From Aphis gossypii (Eukaryota; Arthropoda; Insecta; Hemiptera; Aphididae), in assembly GCF_020184175.1 (NCBI RefSeq), contig NC_065531.1, forward strand, positions 58,301,213-58,365,212: 64,000 nt of DNA. The letters run 5' to 3'. The notes under the pieces were generated by a model. That model did no database searches. It saw nothing but the letters and a program-made list of their open reading frames with translations, and was not told where the DNA came from. The position numbers and the translations under genes were made by a program. Shown here in pieces: positions 63,601 through 64,000 of the stretch (positions within the stretch are counted from its first letter, which is position 1; every line of letters begins with the position of its first letter).

Positions 63601-64000
63601 AACATGTTTAAACTGTCATCTTGTGTACCTATATTTATGTTAGTAAAACTAAATATTTTTAGAAGAATAGTAAATAAGTTAGCATATAATTTAAAACTTA
63701 TACATCTTATCAATACATCGTTTTATTATAATACAGTCATACCTAATTCTTCATCGTAAAATTATAAAATTTAAACTGATATAGCAATTATTTTATTCTA
63801 TTATTATAATTCTTTGTCATGCAATTATATCTATATATATTTTAGATTTTTATTCTTTCTTACTAATAATATTATATATAATATATAATATATATATATT
63901 TTAACGGTGAACTTGTGTGTGTTTTCAGAATTATTCACGAGAGCGGTTTCACGTCAGAAGACTTCAAACAATACAGGCCCGTGGTATTCAGCAACACAGT
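57574..64000 (+). CDS. Galphao: G protein alpha subunit, o class (partial: first three coding exons)
   Basis: The product is the alpha subunit of a heterotrimeric Go protein: a membrane-anchored GTPase acting downstream of seven-transmembrane receptors, chiefly neuronal. Exons visible: 57574-57691, 59952-59994 (the 43-nt P-loop exon typical of Gi/o genes) and 63929 onward, cut by the window edge, giving residues 1-77. MGC at the N-terminus supplies Gly2 for myristoylation and Cys3 for palmitoylation. [13 protein letters not shown] is the G1/P-loop (Gly40-Thr48). The SAEERAAL start and [20 protein letters not shown] fit Go; Gi has IIHEGGYSDEECKQY-like sequence here. Junction phases 1 and 2 match the family. 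The start ATG has a fair Kozak context (gaagATGG). Insect Go genes can have two alternative first exons; I found only this one. Switch regions and the C-terminus lie outside the window. Confidence 0.96.
57692..59951 (+). other. Galphao intron 1
   Basis: This 2.26-kb intron is GC-rich for its first ~1.2 kb, which may still be regulatory, then AT-rich. I looked for a second MGC-type alternative first exon and found none. Confidence 0.85.
59952..59994 (+). CDS. Galphao: Galphao coding exon 2 (P-loop)
   Basis: This 43-nt exon completes Gly40 and encodes [13 protein letters not shown] plus two bases of Lys54, the nucleotide phosphate-binding loop and start of helix alpha-1. Acceptor TTTCAG|GTGC, donor GAA|GTGAGT, phase 2. 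Confidence 0.97.
59995..63928 (+). other. Galphao intron 2
   Basis: This 3.9-kb AT-rich intron is unremarkable except for the GC-elevated patch at 61855-62165 and an AAT run near 62398-62421. Confidence 0.85.
61855..62165. other. GC-elevated intronic patch open on both strands
   Basis: The patch is clearly richer in G+C than the rest of the intron. On the plus strand two frames are open for about 90 codons: one from ATG 61815, one whose first codon is GTG at 61904. On the minus strand a frame stays open for about 600 nt, beginning with TTG rather than ATG. I recognise none of the translations. It could be an old inserted gene or transposon fragment, a nested exon, or a conserved regulatory block. 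Which strand matters, if either, is unclear. Confidence 0.35.
63929..64000 (+). CDS. Galphao: Galphao coding exon 3 (5' part, truncated by window edge)
   Basis: After acceptor GTTTTCAG the exon completes Lys54, then reads [23 protein letters not shown] and runs off the right edge. The sequence begins the helical domain. The HESGF and EDFKQYRP residues separate Go from Gi. Confidence 0.95.

Noticed and set aside
1..64000. tRNA, rRNA or CRISPR arrays
   Set aside because: I saw no cloverleaf with a T-loop GGTTCGAAT-type box, no conserved rRNA blocks, and no regularly spaced repeats with unique spacers; the window is a eukaryotic nuclear locus.

Overview
The window is AT-rich eukaryotic nuclear DNA (roughly a quarter G+C by eye) with long introns, GT-AG splice sites and many AT microsatellites. 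Frequent taggtac/gtaggtacctac strings and a dispersed repeat carrying 'gaaaaacgattct' and 'tccgctcagaatc' are typical of aphid genomes, so I infer a hemipteran, most likely an aphid. This comes from recall, not from a search. Only two protein-coding genes can be recognised with certainty, and both belong to G-protein/cAMP signalling.

(1) Minus strand, 38677 down to 28273: a complete type II regulatory subunit of cAMP-dependent protein kinase (PKA-RII, 384 aa). It was reconstructed from eight coding exons, and every junction keeps frame. The 5' end lies in a GC-rich, CA/CG-repeat-rich region (about 38.7-39.9 kb) with a probable 5'UTR intron. The most interesting feature is an alternative first coding exon (37265-37454). 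It ends in the same splice phase as exon 1 and has its own TATA/Inr-like promoter. It would replace the dimerization/docking domain with an unrelated 63-residue N-terminus.

(2) Plus strand, 57574 to the right edge: the first three coding exons of a G-protein alpha subunit of the o class (Galphao), with myristoylation site and P-loop. The gene runs out of the window. Its leader is a GC-rich island (about 56.45-57.57 kb) with overlapping short upstream ORFs. The two genes are divergent, with about 17 kb between their 5' regions.

The rest (1-28 kb, 40-56 kb and the long introns) is non-coding as far as I can see. It holds a 206-bp hAT-type MITE with a perfect 8-bp target duplication (19781-19986), a ~385-bp foldback inverted repeat (20041-20424) and a second hAT-like MITE in the PKA-RII intron (33335-33727). 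It also holds a decayed non-LTR reverse-transcriptase remnant, a three-copy degenerate ~490-bp tandem repeat (49975-51060) with an older relative at ~48.5 kb, and copies of one dispersed repeat family. Several isolated GC-elevated patches (5.1-5.4, 11.5-11.9, 18.2-18.4, 23.6-23.9, 43.5-43.8, 61.85-62.16 kb) stand out from the background and may be undetected exons or regulatory elements. I saw no tRNA, rRNA or CRISPR array.
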